Source: CAWFGW01 sp963849955 (GTDB lineage: Bacteria; Bacteroidota; Bacteroidia; Cytophagales; JAAEPT01). Taken from it: 64,000 bases of DNA. The notes under the pieces were generated by a model. It ran no database searches. It saw only the letters and a list, made by a program, of their open reading frames with translations, and was not told where the DNA came from. Where the stretch lies: positions 37,617 to 101,616 of the forward strand of contig CAWKJU010000003.1 of NCBI GenBank assembly GCA_963849955.1. Direction: 5' to 3'. Made by a program: the position numbers and the translations under genes. Shown here piece by piece: positions 15,539-25,461 of the stretch. How positions within the stretch are numbered: the stretch's first letter is position 1; each line of letters opens with the position of its first letter.

Positions 15539-17329
15539 ATGAAGAAATATATAGGTCTCTTAATTGTATTTACATTATCGTTTTTAACCGTTAAATCTCA
15601 AAATGGCATCGTAGGAAAACACATTCAGTTTGCAGGAATGACGCTGCATCTGAATAATCATGCTCGCGGTAAAATTCAAGCAGAAGTCAACAAAATAAGA
15701 AGTAGTGAAAAGCATTTTCAGGCCATGGTGGATAAAGCAAATATTCACTTTCAAATTGTTGAAGAAGTTTTTCGTCAGGAAAATTTCCCCGAGGATATCA
15801 AATATTTACTTATTCAAGAGACTGGGTTCAATGCGGATGCAGTATCAAGTTCAAATGCTGTAGGGTATTGGCAATTTAAAGAAGGTACCGCTAAAGAAGT
15901 TGGTTTAAAAGTCGATGGAGGAATTGATGAACGAAAAAATTTAGTTGCGGCTTCACGTGGGGCAGCACACTATATGTCAAAAACCAATGCAAAAGTTAAC
16001 AACTGGATATATGCTTTACTTTCTTATAATGTAGGCCCAGGTGGTGTAATGTCGCATATAAAAGATAAATATATCGGAGCGAAAGATATGGATATTGATG
16101 GACACATTCATTGGTATGTAATTAAATTTTTAGCTCATAAAATAGCTTATGAAGACGCAATTAAAACACGTGAGCCCAATTTATACCTTTCCATCAGAGA
16201 TGATTTTTCTAACGAAAATTTAAAACACATTGCTAAAAACGAAAACATTGATTTAGACTTATTAGATCAATACAATCGCTGGATATCGGTGGGTAAAAAA
16301 ATTCCAGACGACAAAGTATATTCAGTAATTATCCCTTCAACGACAAAGAAATTAGACACTTATATCGCCTCGACTCCAACACAAAAAACAGAAAAAGATA
16401 ACACGTTAGTCTTTGATACTCACCCCGAAGAAAAACCAAAAAAAGGCGATGCAGTAGAGATATATGATGCTCCAATAGAAAACATTCGATATAAAGTGAA
16501 TGATGTAGAGGCTATTGTGGCCATACAAAATGACAACAGCCATAATTTAGCTTCGCTTGGCGATATTAGTAAAAAGAAATTTATTAAATACAATGAAATA
16601 GAATCATTTACACAGTTAATTCCTGGGGTAACTTATTATGTCAGTAGAAAGAAAAACTCTGCTCGGGTTAACTTTCATACCGTGAAGAAGGGGGAAACAA
16701 TTTGGGATATTTCTCAGCAGTATGCTATAAAAAGTAAAGCAATACGTAGAAAAAACAGAATGGATAAATATGAGCAGCCTGAAGAAAATCGGGTGTTGTG
16801 GCTAAGAGATAGAAGGCCAAAAGAAGAACCGATTACGTTTAGAAAACCAACTGACCAACCAAAGGTTGAAGAAATACAAAAGACAAAGACCACCCCCGTA
16901 CAGAAACAGGATATACCGATAAATACCGATACACCATCGAAGAAAGAAAGAGTAGTTTCACCACTTCCTGAAAAAAAGACTTCAGAAAATGTAAAGACAT
17001 CTGAGGAATCATCTCAATATGTCATACATTCCGTTTCTGCGGGAGAAACTTTATATAGCATTTCAAAGAAGTTTGGGGTTAGTGTAGAAGAGATTAAGCA
17101 GGATAATGAGTTGTTGACCAATTCACTTTCGTTGGGTATGGAATTAAAAATAAGAACCGAAGAGCATAAAAAATCTCCAAAGAAAGAAGAAAATATTTAT
17201 ATCGTTCAACAAGGAGATACATTTTATTCAATTTCGAGAAAATTTAATATTGGTGTCCCGGAATTACTGAAGTTAAATAACAAAACAGAAGCCCAATTGA
17301 AGATTGGTGAAAAACTAATCATAAAATAA
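15539..17329 (+). CDS. LysM lytic transglycosylase (MltD-like)
   Basis: Periplasmic or outer-membrane murein hydrolase cleaving the MurNAc-GlcNAc bond with 1,6-anhydro product formation (family knowledge). 596 aa. Signal peptide at 1-20 (LLIVFTLSFLTVKSQ). The SLT domain spans about 75-195, with the likely catalytic Glu94 in LIQETGFNADAVSSSNAVG and the downstream YALLSYNVGPGGV. Three LysM peptidoglycan-binding modules follow: HTVKKGETIWDISQQYAI near 378, SVSAGETLYSISKKFGV near 498, and VQQGDTFYSISRKFNIG at the C terminus. It starts 1 bp after the O-methyltransferase stop, so the four genes from 12282 to 17329 probably form one transcript. Confidence 0.93.
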   Translation: MKKYIGLLIVFTLSFLTVKSQNGIVGKHIQFAGMTLHLNNHARGKIQAEVNKIRSSEKHFQAMVDKANIHFQIVEEVFRQENFPEDIKYLLIQETGFNADAVSSSNAVGYWQFKEGTAKEVGLKVDGGIDERKNLVAASRGAAHYMSKTNAKVNNWIYALLSYNVGPGGVMSHIKDKYIGAKDMDIDGHIHWYVIKFLAHKIAYEDAIKTREPNLYLSIRDDFSNENLKHIAKNENIDLDLLDQYNRWISVGKKIPDDKVYSVIIPSTTKKLDTYIASTPTQKTEKDNTLVFDTHPEEKPKKGDAVEIYDAPIENIRYKVNDVEAIVAIQNDNSHNLASLGDISKKKFIKYNEIESFTQLIPGVTYYVSRKKNSARVNFHTVKKGETIWDISQQYAIKSKAIRRKNRMDKYEQPEENRVLWLRDRRPKEEPITFRKPTDQPKVEEIQKTKTTPVQKQDIPINTDTPSKKERVVSPLPEKKTSENVKTSEESSQYVIHSVSAGETLYSISKKFGVSVEEIKQDNELLTNSLSLGMELKIRTEEHKKSPKKEENIYIVQQGDTFYSISRKFNIGVPELLKLNNKTEAQLKIGEKLIIK

Positions 17330-17420
17330 TATAACCTTAACTACTAGAATTCTGTAATAAATAAAATTCAGTTCTTAATAAATTGTTACATTTTCTTTTT
17401 CAAAATCAACCAGACGAAGC

Positions 17421-19406
17421 ATGAAGAATTACATATTTGATAGCAAAAACCTCAAAGGCGATGTTTTTGGAGGGATAAATGCGGGTATTGTAGCCTTACC
17501 AGCTGCATTAGGTTTTGGTACCTTGGCAGGTCTTTCTCCAGTTCAGGGTCTGTATGGGGCTATTTTCTTAGGCCTATTGGCAGCGATTTTCGGTGGAACG
17601 AAAACTCTAATTAGTAACCCAACCGGACCTATGGCCGTGGTAACTGGGGAGATTATTTATGGTTTAACAGAGCGCTTACAATTGCCTGAAGATTATTCAA
17701 TCGCTGACTTTTTCCCCTATTTAGTTTTAATTATAGTCATAGCTGGTATTTTTCAAATAGTTTTAGGGTTAGCAAAATTTGGAAAGTATATTCATTATAT
17801 TCCTACTCCAGTAATATCTGGTTTTATGAGTGGTATTGGTGTCATTATCATCATATCCCAAATTAAAACCTTTTTAGGAGTTTCGATGGATACCTCTGGC
17901 GCGTTTGATGTCCTGGCAAACCTTCCCTCGTTAGTTGCTAACGCTGATTCCGTATCTGTAATTATTGCCTCAAGTACTATGGCAATTATCTATTTATTCC
18001 CACGAGTAACTAAAGCTGTTCCTGGTCCTTTGGTAGCAATTGTCACCGTTACAGCCATAGCAACACTCTTAGGCGTTCACAAAGATTATTTGATTCCTAC
18101 CATACCTCAAGATTTTCCAGATATGGGAAAACAAATAGCAATTTTTTCTAACCTTTCTTCGATGTTTACGGGCGAAAGAAGTCATATGGTTGGTTACATC
18201 ATCACTTCTGGCTTATACTTAGCAGCGATTGGTGTGATTGATACCTTATTAACAGCGGTTGTTTCAGATCAATTGACAAAGGAAAAACACAACAGCAACC
18301 AGGAACTAGTAGGTCAGGGTATTGGTAATACAGTCTCTGCACTTTTTGGTGGTATGATGGGCGCTGGTACTACTCCAGCAACCGTATTAAACATTAAATC
18401 AGGTGCACGGAATAGATTATCTTCAATTATTCATGCTTTAATACTAATAGCCATTCTTTTAGCAGCAGCTCCAATTGCTTCTTTAATTCCCAAAGCAGCG
18501 TTAGCAGGGTTGCTCATTACGGTGGGTATTTCGATTTTAGACTTTGAAGTATTCCGCGTATGGAGAATCATTCCTCGACAAGATAATATTGTGATGACGA
18601 CCGTTTTACTGTTGACTTCATTTTGGGATTTGATGGCTGCAGTTGCTGTAGGATTGGTCATGGCTGCATTAATTTTTATGAAGAAAATGGCCGATGTAGT
18701 AGAGGGGCAATCTAGCAATTCAAAATTTGATCGTTTAGTAAATCAGTTGATAGATACCTTTGATGACCCCAAAGAGTTTCACAAACACGTGATTGTAAAA
18801 AACATGAAAGGACCTATGTTCTTTGGGTTTGCATCACGTTTCCAAGATAGTATTGACGAAATGCCTAGGGTAAAAGCTGTAGTACTCAACTTCGGTGGAA
18901 TTACTTATATGGATCAATCAGGTTTATATACACTAAGAGAAGCAATTACACGATTAGTTGACAGAGGTATAAATGTGTGTTTGAGTGAACTTCGCGATGA
19001 AGAAGCCCACCTAGTTCATGGTATGAAGATAGTTCCTGATTTGGTGGATGAAGAGCATGTGTTTTCTTCTGTGGAAGAAAGTGTCATGTGGTTAAACGAA
19101 CCTGGACATCTGGATAATATATTTGCGGCAGATGATGAATTATATATTCCAAGTGCTTATACACCTAATGGTGATGGAATTAACGATGAGTGGGAACTTC
19201 GAAATATTAATAGATACCCAAATTGCATGGTGAAAATATATACGCGAGAAGGCAAAGAAATTTTTGCTTCTAAAGGATATAAAGAAATGTGGGAAGGTTA
19301 TACGGCAGAAGGTAAGGCACTTCCTAGTGAAACTTATAAATATGAGATTGACTTACATGGAGATGGGTCAGAGGTTAGAACAGGTAAAGTGACTATTTTC
19401 CGGTAG
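17421..19406 (+). CDS. SulP anion transporter with STAS and C-terminal T9SS type B-like domain
   Basis: Inner-membrane anion permease (sulfate, bicarbonate or similar) with an unusual tail. Residues 1-430 are a SulP transport domain: GGINAGIVALPAALGFG at the N terminus, NPTGPMAVVTG, and a conserved DQLTKEKHNSNQELVGQG-type loop. Residues 453-562 are a STAS domain, with the regulatory-loop motif YMDQSGLYTLRE near 496. Residues 575-661 match the gliding-motility/T9SS type B C-terminal domain: YIPSAYTPNGDGINDEW, YPNCMVKIYTREGKEIF, MWEGYTAEGKALPSETYKY, ending GKVTIFR. That domain normally sits on exported proteins, whereas STAS is cytoplasmic. The frame is continuous, with no sign of frameshift. 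The CPBP gene starts 2 bp downstream. A SulP gene without this tail is at 47082. Confidence 0.92.
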   Translation: MKNYIFDSKNLKGDVFGGINAGIVALPAALGFGTLAGLSPVQGLYGAIFLGLLAAIFGGTKTLISNPTGPMAVVTGEIIYGLTERLQLPEDYSIADFFPYLVLIIVIAGIFQIVLGLAKFGKYIHYIPTPVISGFMSGIGVIIIISQIKTFLGVSMDTSGAFDVLANLPSLVANADSVSVIIASSTMAIIYLFPRVTKAVPGPLVAIVTVTAIATLLGVHKDYLIPTIPQDFPDMGKQIAIFSNLSSMFTGERSHMVGYIITSGLYLAAIGVIDTLLTAVVSDQLTKEKHNSNQELVGQGIGNTVSALFGGMMGAGTTPATVLNIKSGARNRLSSIIHALILIAILLAAAPIASLIPKAALAGLLITVGISILDFEVFRVWRIIPRQDNIVMTTVLLLTSFWDLMAAVAVGLVMAALIFMKKMADVVEGQSSNSKFDRLVNQLIDTFDDPKEFHKHVIVKNMKGPMFFGFASRFQDSIDEMPRVKAVVLNFGGITYMDQSGLYTLREAITRLVDRGINVCLSELRDEEAHLVHGMKIVPDLVDEEHVFSSVEESVMWLNEPGHLDNIFAADDELYIPSAYTPNGDGINDEWELRNINRYPNCMVKIYTREGKEIFASKGYKEMWEGYTAEGKALPSETYKYEIDLHGDGSEVRTGKVTIFR

Positions 19407-19408
19407 TC

Positions 19409-20362
19409 ATGAAAAAGTATCTTGCTTTTTTAAGCGACTACATAAAGGAGTATTATAACTGGAGGCTGTACATAAGTACAGCCTTTTTGCTTATCATTTT
19501 AATCTATTTAGAGATTGTGCATGATATTAGGGATGTATATGTCTCACCCTATTATGGTGGCTATTTGCAACTGTTTTATTATTTTTTTCTTCAAGCTATA
19601 CCCTATGTTTTGTCCTGTTGTTTGATTTATATCTTTACTGATTGTAAAGCTTTTTTGGGTAAAGCTAGTTTTTGGGCGTATACACTAGTTGGATTTTTAG
19701 TATTAGCACATTATCGTTCATTTTTTTGGGATTGGGAGTTAGCAAAGAACCTGGATCCGCAAATAATTTGGTTCATCTATAAGTCGCTTTCACAGTTAGT
19801 AGATGTATTGCTTATAACGCTTCCTTTAGGTTTGTTTTATGTTTTTTTTGATCAACGATATGTTTCTCATTTTTATGGTCTACAAACTCAAGGAATAAGC
19901 TGGAAAGTCTATGGATACTTTATGATAATAATGGCAGTTGTAGTAGGGCTTGCTTCATTCCAAGCAAGCTTCCTAGATTATTATCCTACATATAAAAACG
20001 TAGGAGGCAATGCTTTTTCAAAAGCTATCGGGGTGAATGAAGGAGTTTCGTTTGTTATTTATGAATTTTGTTATGCAATGAAATTTATTTCAGTAGAAGT
20101 GTTTTTTAGAGGTTTTTTAGTTTTTTCGATGTTACGGTTTTTAAAAGGCTATGCCATTTTACCCATGGTGGTGACTTATTGTGTTCTACATTTTGGTAAA
20201 CCCTACGGAGAAACCATTAGCTCCATCTTTGGTGGATATTTGTTAGGTGTTTTTGCATATTATTCTAAAAACATCTATGGTGGGATTGCCATACACATGG
20301 GCATAGCGGTACTTATGGATATAGCCGCCTATATCCAGATTCATGTTTTAAATAGAAATTGA
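19409..20362 (+). CDS. CPBP-family intramembrane metalloprotease-like protein
   Basis: 317-aa polytopic membrane protein with about eight hydrophobic segments. The C-terminal part carries the CAAX protease / bacteriocin-processing (CPBP) motifs in reduced form: SVEVFFRGFLVF (Glu and Arg of motif 1, near residue 230), VVTYCVLHFGKPYGE (motif 2 His) and GGIAIHMGIAVLMD (motif 3 His). The first motif has one Glu where many members have two, so catalysis is uncertain. Its start lies 2 bp after the SulP-T9SS fusion gene, which suggests co-transcription. Substrate unknown. Confidence 0.8.
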   Translation: MKKYLAFLSDYIKEYYNWRLYISTAFLLIILIYLEIVHDIRDVYVSPYYGGYLQLFYYFFLQAIPYVLSCCLIYIFTDCKAFLGKASFWAYTLVGFLVLAHYRSFFWDWELAKNLDPQIIWFIYKSLSQLVDVLLITLPLGLFYVFFDQRYVSHFYGLQTQGISWKVYGYFMIIMAVVVGLASFQASFLDYYPTYKNVGGNAFSKAIGVNEGVSFVIYEFCYAMKFISVEVFFRGFLVFSMLRFLKGYAILPMVVTYCVLHFGKPYGETISSIFGGYLLGVFAYYSKNIYGGIAIHMGIAVLMDIAAYIQIHVLNRN

Positions 20363-20368
20363 GCGTTT

Positions 20369-20962
20369 TTAAAGGTTAGAATGGGTTATTCGTGATTTTC
20401 TAACCGATAAGTATTTTGATGCATCTAATTTAAATATTTCCAGTAATTCACGGTTTTCATCATCAATCAAGGCAAATAGAGGTTGTTCTACGGTCCAAAT
20501 ATTTTTTAATACTGGTTTTACTAAACTATCCCATCTTTCAGACTGAGTCACATAGTCATTTGGTTTTAGTGTTTTTCGACATTTAGAACTCCCACAAGCA
20601 CATTCAAATTCTTTATTAATGAACATGCCATAATCATCGGTTAATTCTTCACCTGGTAATATGTCTTTAATGGCAATTTCAAAACCGTATCCCGTGCTAA
20701 GGGTGTTACTTTCACAATGGTGATTTACATATTTAGCCAAATCCCAGCTCAACACATGGTTATTGTTTCCATCGATAAAAGAATATTTGTCAATGATTTC
20801 TCTCATTTTAGGAGTATAGTTTTCTAATAACGCTTCTGAGATTTCAATTTCTAAAGCATCTTTGATATAGGTGATTGCCCCAGCCGGTATTTTTTTAGTG
20901 GCAAAAATCCCGTAACCCATCTCATCGTTAATGTGTTGAATGCGCGTGTGTGGATGTAACAT
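20369..20962 (-). CDS. SET-domain protein (putative lysine methyltransferase)
   Basis: 197 aa. The N terminus reads as a SET domain: GYGIFATKKIPAGAITYI (residues 16-33), YVNHHCESNT (the pseudoknot motif, usually NHSC), and LPGEELTDDYGMF with the catalytic-type Tyr. A post-SET Cys cluster, CACGSSKC, follows near 122-129. SET proteins transfer methyl groups from SAM to protein lysine; the substrate in bacteria is generally unknown. No signal peptide. It is monocistronic, convergent with the CPBP gene (6 bp apart). The AT-rich gap to the next gene holds nothing else recognisable. Confidence 0.88.
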   Translation of the reverse strand: MLHPHTRIQHINDEMGYGIFATKKIPAGAITYIKDALEIEISEALLENYTPKMREIIDKYSFIDGNNNHVLSWDLAKYVNHHCESNTLSTGYGFEIAIKDILPGEELTDDYGMFINKEFECACGSSKCRKTLKPNDYVTQSERWDSLVKPVLKNIWTVEQPLFALIDDENRELLEIFKLDASKYLSVRKSRITHSNL

Positions 20963-21101
20963 AACTTAAATGTTGATTTAAAATTTCACGAAATAAGTTA
21001 AATAGTTTAAATAGTAAACTCAAAAAAAAATAAATTATTTTCGGTTAAAAAATGACTCTGTAAAAGGTTAACTTCAATTGACGTTAAACGTAGATAAAAA
21101 C

Positions 21102-21887
21102 ATGATTTATTATGCCTTATTCTTAGTTTTTACTTGCTACCTGATGGTTTGTTTAGGGCTGTTTTTTTTTCAAGAAAAAGTAATCTTTTTTCCAGAGCCT
21201 TTACCTAATGATTATCTGTTTCGATTTGAGTCTGACTTTGAAGAAAATTATGTCAAGGTTGATCAAAAAATCAAATTACATACCCTTTTATTTAAAACTG
21301 AAAATGCAAAGGGAGTAGTGTTATATCACCACGGTAATTCTCGAAACTTAGTCGACTGGGCTTCTAATTATACCGACTTTATCAAAAACGGCTACGATGT
21401 GCTGTTTTATGATTATCGTGGCTTTGGAAAAAGTTCTGGTAAAGTGGTCTCAGAAAAGCAACTCGTTAACGATGCTATAAAAATTTACGAATGGTTGTGT
21501 GAAAGATACGCACCAACCAACGTTATTCAATATGGGCGTTCGCTCGGTTCAGGTATTGCCACGCAGTTGGCTCAACAAAAACCGTGTGCTAAACTTATTT
21601 TAGAAACGCCCTATTATAGCATCCTTGACATGGCTAAAGCTTCATTTAAGGTATTGCCCATACAACTTATCTTGAAGTATCCTTTTTTGACCAATCAAGA
21701 GTTGAAAAAAGTTAACGCGCCAATTTATTTAATTCATGGTACTAACGATAAATTAATTAAGACCACAAATTCAGATCGGTTACATAGGGAAACGCCTAAT
21801 TCAAAACTATTTATAATCAAAGGAGGCTCTCACAATAATTTGCCTGGATTTGTCAAGTACCAAGAACTGTTAAAAGAAATCTTATAA
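21102..21887 (+). CDS. Membrane-anchored alpha/beta hydrolase
   Basis: Serine hydrolase of the BEM46/YqkD-like group, with an N-terminal anchor. The ATG at 21102 gives 261 aa starting MIYYALFLVFTCYLMVCLG; a TTG eight codons upstream is less likely. After the anchor comes FFQEKVIFFPEPLP, typical of this family. The fold shows VLYHHGNSRNL (oxyanion region), DYRGFGKSSGK, the nucleophile elbow YGRSLGSGIA, the acidic residue in GTNDKLIK and the catalytic His in GGSHNNLPG. The active site should face the periplasm if residues 1-19 span the membrane inward. Substrate unknown; monocistronic. Confidence 0.88.
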   Translation: MIYYALFLVFTCYLMVCLGLFFFQEKVIFFPEPLPNDYLFRFESDFEENYVKVDQKIKLHTLLFKTENAKGVVLYHHGNSRNLVDWASNYTDFIKNGYDVLFYDYRGFGKSSGKVVSEKQLVNDAIKIYEWLCERYAPTNVIQYGRSLGSGIATQLAQQKPCAKLILETPYYSILDMAKASFKVLPIQLILKYPFLTNQELKKVNAPIYLIHGTNDKLIKTTNSDRLHRETPNSKLFIIKGGSHNNLPGFVKYQELLKEIL

Positions 21888-22009
21888 ATAAATTAATAAA
21901 GCACATTTTTTGAGTTGCCTAGTCTATGTAATTTTTTAAATTTGCTCAATTGTGAAAGATTTAAGTATCTTCCAGTAAATTCACCATTGATATAACAAAA
22001 AATCAAGAG

Positions 22010-25000
22010 ATGAGCGGTTCGTTGAAAAAATTAGATAAAATCTTAGTTGCCAACAGAGGGGAAATAGCAGTGCGTATATTGCGTGCAGCCTCGGAATTAA
22101 ATATTCGTACAGTAGCAATGTATACCTACGAAGATCGATATTCTCTTCATAGGTATAAGGCAGATGAGGCTTATCAAATTGGTGCAGATGAAGAGCCATT
22201 AAAGCCTTATCTTGACATTGAAGCTATAATTGCTTTAGCAAAACGACATAATATAGATGCTATTCACCCTGGTTATGGTTTTCTTTCCGAGAATGTACAC
22301 TTTGTAAGAAGATGTAAAGAAGAAGGGATAATTTTTATTGGCCCAGAACCAGAAGTAATGGCCCAACTTGGAGACAAGGTACAAGCTAAATTATTAGCTA
22401 TCAAAGCAGATGTTCCTATTATTGAAGATAGTCAAGAAGATCTTACCACCTTAGAAATAGCTAAAAAAGAAGCCAATCGAATTGGTTATCCTATCATGCT
22501 AAAAGCTGCTGCAGGTGGTGGTGGTCGTGGTATGCGTGTAGTTCGCAGTGAGGACGACTTACGTGTAGCCTTCCCTTCAGCAAAAGCAGAAGCCGATAAG
22601 TTCTTTTCGGACGACACTGTTTTCTTGGAGAAGTTTATTGACCAACCAAAACACATTGAAGTACAGTTGATGGGCGATAACTACGGTAATGTAGTGCACC
22701 TGTATGAGAGAGACTGTTCAGTACAAAGACGTTTTCAAAAGGTTGTTGAGATCGCTCCTTCACCAAATCTACCAGAAGAAACGCGTCAAGAATTACTGGA
22801 CTATGCAATTAAAATTGCTAAAACGGTCAACTACAATAACGTTGGTACAGTAGAGTTTTTGGTAGATAGAAGCAATAAAGTTTATTTTATTGAAGTCAAC
22901 CCACGGGTACAAGTTGAGCATACAATTACAGAAGAAGTAACGGGCGTTGACATTGTACGTTCCCAAATATTAATTGCAAAAGGGCATAAACTATCTGATC
23001 CAGGTATTTATATCAATGGTCAGGATAGTATTAAAGTTAATGGTTACGCCATTCAATGTCGTGTAACTACCGAAGACCCAGAACACGGATTTAAACCAGA
23101 TTACGGAACAATCATTGCCTACAGAAATGCAGGTGGTATGGGTATTCGTTTAGATGAAGGAAGCACGTATCCTGGAATGAAAATTTCTCCTTTCTTTGAT
23201 TCGATGCTGGTAAAAGTATCTGCGTGGGGAAGAACAATGAAAGGTGCGACAGAACGAATGCACCGTACTTTGAGAGAGTTTAGAATTAGAGGTGTTAAAA
23301 CAAATATAGGTTTCCTTCAAAATGTAATCGTTCACCCCATCTTTAAAGAAGGGAGTTGTACAGTTAATTTTATAGGCGACCACCCTGAACTCTTTAAAAT
23401 GCCTCGTGTATTTGATAGGGGAACAAAAACATTACGTTATCTCGCTGACGTAACAGTAAATGGTAACCCAGACGTGAAGTTTGTGGATCCAAGTAAAAAA
23501 TTTAGAAATCCGCGAGTTCCTGCTTTTGACCCGTATGCTGAATTTCCAAAAGGAACGAAAGACAAGTTAAACGAGCTGGGAAGAGAGGATTTCGTGAAGT
23601 GGCTTCGTAATGAAAAAGCTATTCAATATACCGATACCACGTTCCGTGATGGTCATCAGTCGTTATTAGCAACACGTGTGCGAACTAAGGACATTATCAT
23701 GGTTGCAGAAAGCTATGCGAAAAACAATCCTCAAGTGTTTTCAGCAGAAGTGTGGGGAGGCGCAACCTTTGATGTGGCTTTAAGATTTTTACATGAGTGT
23801 CCATGGAAGCGTTTGAAATTAATAAGAGAGGCAATGCCTAACATCTTGTTACAAATGCTTTTCAGAGGTTCAAACGGTGTAGGTTATAAGGCATACCCTG
23901 ATAATTTGATAGAAAAGTTTATTGAAAAATCAGCTGAAAATGGAATAGATATTTTTAGAATATTTGATTCGCTTAACTGGCTTGAAGCCATGAAAGTGTC
24001 CATCAAATCAGTGGTTGAAAATACGGATTCGTTAGCAGAAGTAGCACTTTGCTACACAGGAGATATCATGAATCCGAATCAAAAATATTCACTGGATTAT
24101 TATGTGGATATGGCTAAGCGAATTGAGGACACTGGAGCGCATATTTTAGCGATAAAAGATATGGCTGGTTTATTGAAGCCTTATGCAGCAGCCCAATTGA
24201 TTCCAGCTCTAAGAAGCGCAGTCGATATGCCAATTCACTTGCATACGCATGATACTTCTTCGATTCAGAGTTCAACCTACTTAAAAGCCATCGAAGCAGG
24301 TGTTGATGTAATTGATTGCTCAATCGCTTCGATGTCAGGTTTAACAGCTCAACCAAACTTCAACTCGATTGTTGCAATGATGGAAGGTCACGAGCGTGAG
24401 AACCCAATGAACCTACAAGGATTAAATGACTTTTCTTCGTATTGGGAAGACAGACGAGAATACTACTATCCGTTTGAGTCAGGATTGAAAGCAGGAACAG
24501 CAGAGGTTTACGATCATGAGATTCCAGGAGGTCAATACTCAAACTTAAGACCACAGGCTGAGGCGCTGGGTTTAGTAGGTGAAGATTTTGAGAAAGTGAA
24601 AAAGAATTATGCGATTGTCAACAAGCTTTTTGGAGATATTGTCAAAGTAACTCCGAGTTCAAAAGTAGTTGGTGACATGGCAATTTTTATGACCACTAAT
24701 AATTTTACAGCCGAAGATATAATGGATTCTTCGAAGAATATTTCTTTCCCGGATTCGGTAAAGGCTTTCTTTAAAGGCGACCTTGGGCAGCCTGCAGGAG
24801 GGTTCCCTAAAGAATTACAAAAAATTGTGCTTAAGGGAGAGAAGCCTTACGCGGGAAGACCAAATGAAGAGTTGGCTCCAGTTGATTTCGAAAAAGAATT
24901 TAAGGAGTTCCAAAAAGAATATACAGACTATTGTGATTTCTTAGACTTCTTGTCATTTAAGTTGTATCCAAAAGTATTTGATGATTACTTCAAGTTTAAC

Positions 25001-25459
25001 CTAGAGTATGGTTATGCGACTAACATCCCAACAAAACCTTTCTTCTATGGTTTAGAAAAAGGAGAGGAGATATTGGTAACTATTGGAGAAGGTAAAACCA
25101 TTATGGTAAAACAACTTTATGTGCTAGAACCAGATGAAAATGGTATGGTACTCGTTGGTTTTGAATTGAATGGACAAGTAAGAAGAATTCAGGTAAAAGA
25201 CAGAAACTATAAGTCTACGATAGCTAGAAATAGAAAAGCAAAAACCGATAAAGAAATAGGTGCTCCACTTCAAGGAAAAATATCTTCAATATTAGTGAAA
25301 CCAGGGGATGAAGTGGACGAAGATCAGCCTTTATTTACTATTGAGGCAATGAAAATGGAGTCGACTATAACTGCGTCTGTTAAGGGTAAGGTTAAAAGTG
25401 TACCTTTAGCTGATGGCGTAATGGTAGAACAAGACGACCTAGTAGTTGAGTTCGAATAA
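22010..25459 (+). CDS. pyc: Pyruvate carboxylase
   Basis: Biotin-dependent, ATP-driven carboxylation of pyruvate to oxaloacetate, an anaplerotic cytosolic enzyme. At 1149 aa it is the full single-chain form. Biotin carboxylase occupies residues 8-460 (ILVANRGEIAVRILRAA, KAAAGGGGRGMRVV, FIEVNPRVQVEHTITEEVTG). The carboxyltransferase domain spans about 540-810 (TTFRDGHQSLLATRVRT, MLFRGSNGVGYKAYPDN, HLHTHDTSS). The biotinyl domain ends the protein with EAMKMES, the biotinylated Lys being residue 1115. It stands alone; the next gene is convergent, with stop codons 2 bp apart. Confidence 0.98.
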   Translation: MSGSLKKLDKILVANRGEIAVRILRAASELNIRTVAMYTYEDRYSLHRYKADEAYQIGADEEPLKPYLDIEAIIALAKRHNIDAIHPGYGFLSENVHFVRRCKEEGIIFIGPEPEVMAQLGDKVQAKLLAIKADVPIIEDSQEDLTTLEIAKKEANRIGYPIMLKAAAGGGGRGMRVVRSEDDLRVAFPSAKAEADKFFSDDTVFLEKFIDQPKHIEVQLMGDNYGNVVHLYERDCSVQRRFQKVVEIAPSPNLPEETRQELLDYAIKIAKTVNYNNVGTVEFLVDRSNKVYFIEVNPRVQVEHTITEEVTGVDIVRSQILIAKGHKLSDPGIYINGQDSIKVNGYAIQCRVTTEDPEHGFKPDYGTIIAYRNAGGMGIRLDEGSTYPGMKISPFFDSMLVKVSAWGRTMKGATERMHRTLREFRIRGVKTNIGFLQNVIVHPIFKEGSCTVNFIGDHPELFKMPRVFDRGTKTLRYLADVTVNGNPDVKFVDPSKKFRNPRVPAFDPYAEFPKGTKDKLNELGREDFVKWLRNEKAIQYTDTTFRDGHQSLLATRVRTKDIIMVAESYAKNNPQVFSAEVWGGATFDVALRFLHECPWKRLKLIREAMPNILLQMLFRGSNGVGYKAYPDNLIEKFIEKSAENGIDIFRIFDSLNWLEAMKVSIKSVVENTDSLAEVALCYTGDIMNPNQKYSLDYYVDMAKRIEDTGAHILAIKDMAGLLKPYAAAQLIPALRSAVDMPIHLHTHDTSSIQSSTYLKAIEAGVDVIDCSIASMSGLTAQPNFNSIVAMMEGHERENPMNLQGLNDFSSYWEDRREYYYPFESGLKAGTAEVYDHEIPGGQYSNLRPQAEALGLVGEDFEKVKKNYAIVNKLFGDIVKVTPSSKVVGDMAIFMTTNNFTAEDIMDSSKNISFPDSVKAFFKGDLGQPAGGFPKELQKIVLKGEKPYAGRPNEELAPVDFEKEFKEFQKEYTDYCDFLDFLSFKLYPKVFDDYFKFNLEYGYATNIPTKPFFYGLEKGEEILVTIGEGKTIMVKQLYVLEPDENGMVLVGFELNGQVRRIQVKDRNYKSTIARNRKAKTDKEIGAPLQGKISSILVKPGDEVDEDQPLFTIEAMKMESTITASVKGKVKSVPLADGVMVEQDDLVVEFE

Positions 25460-25461
25460 TC

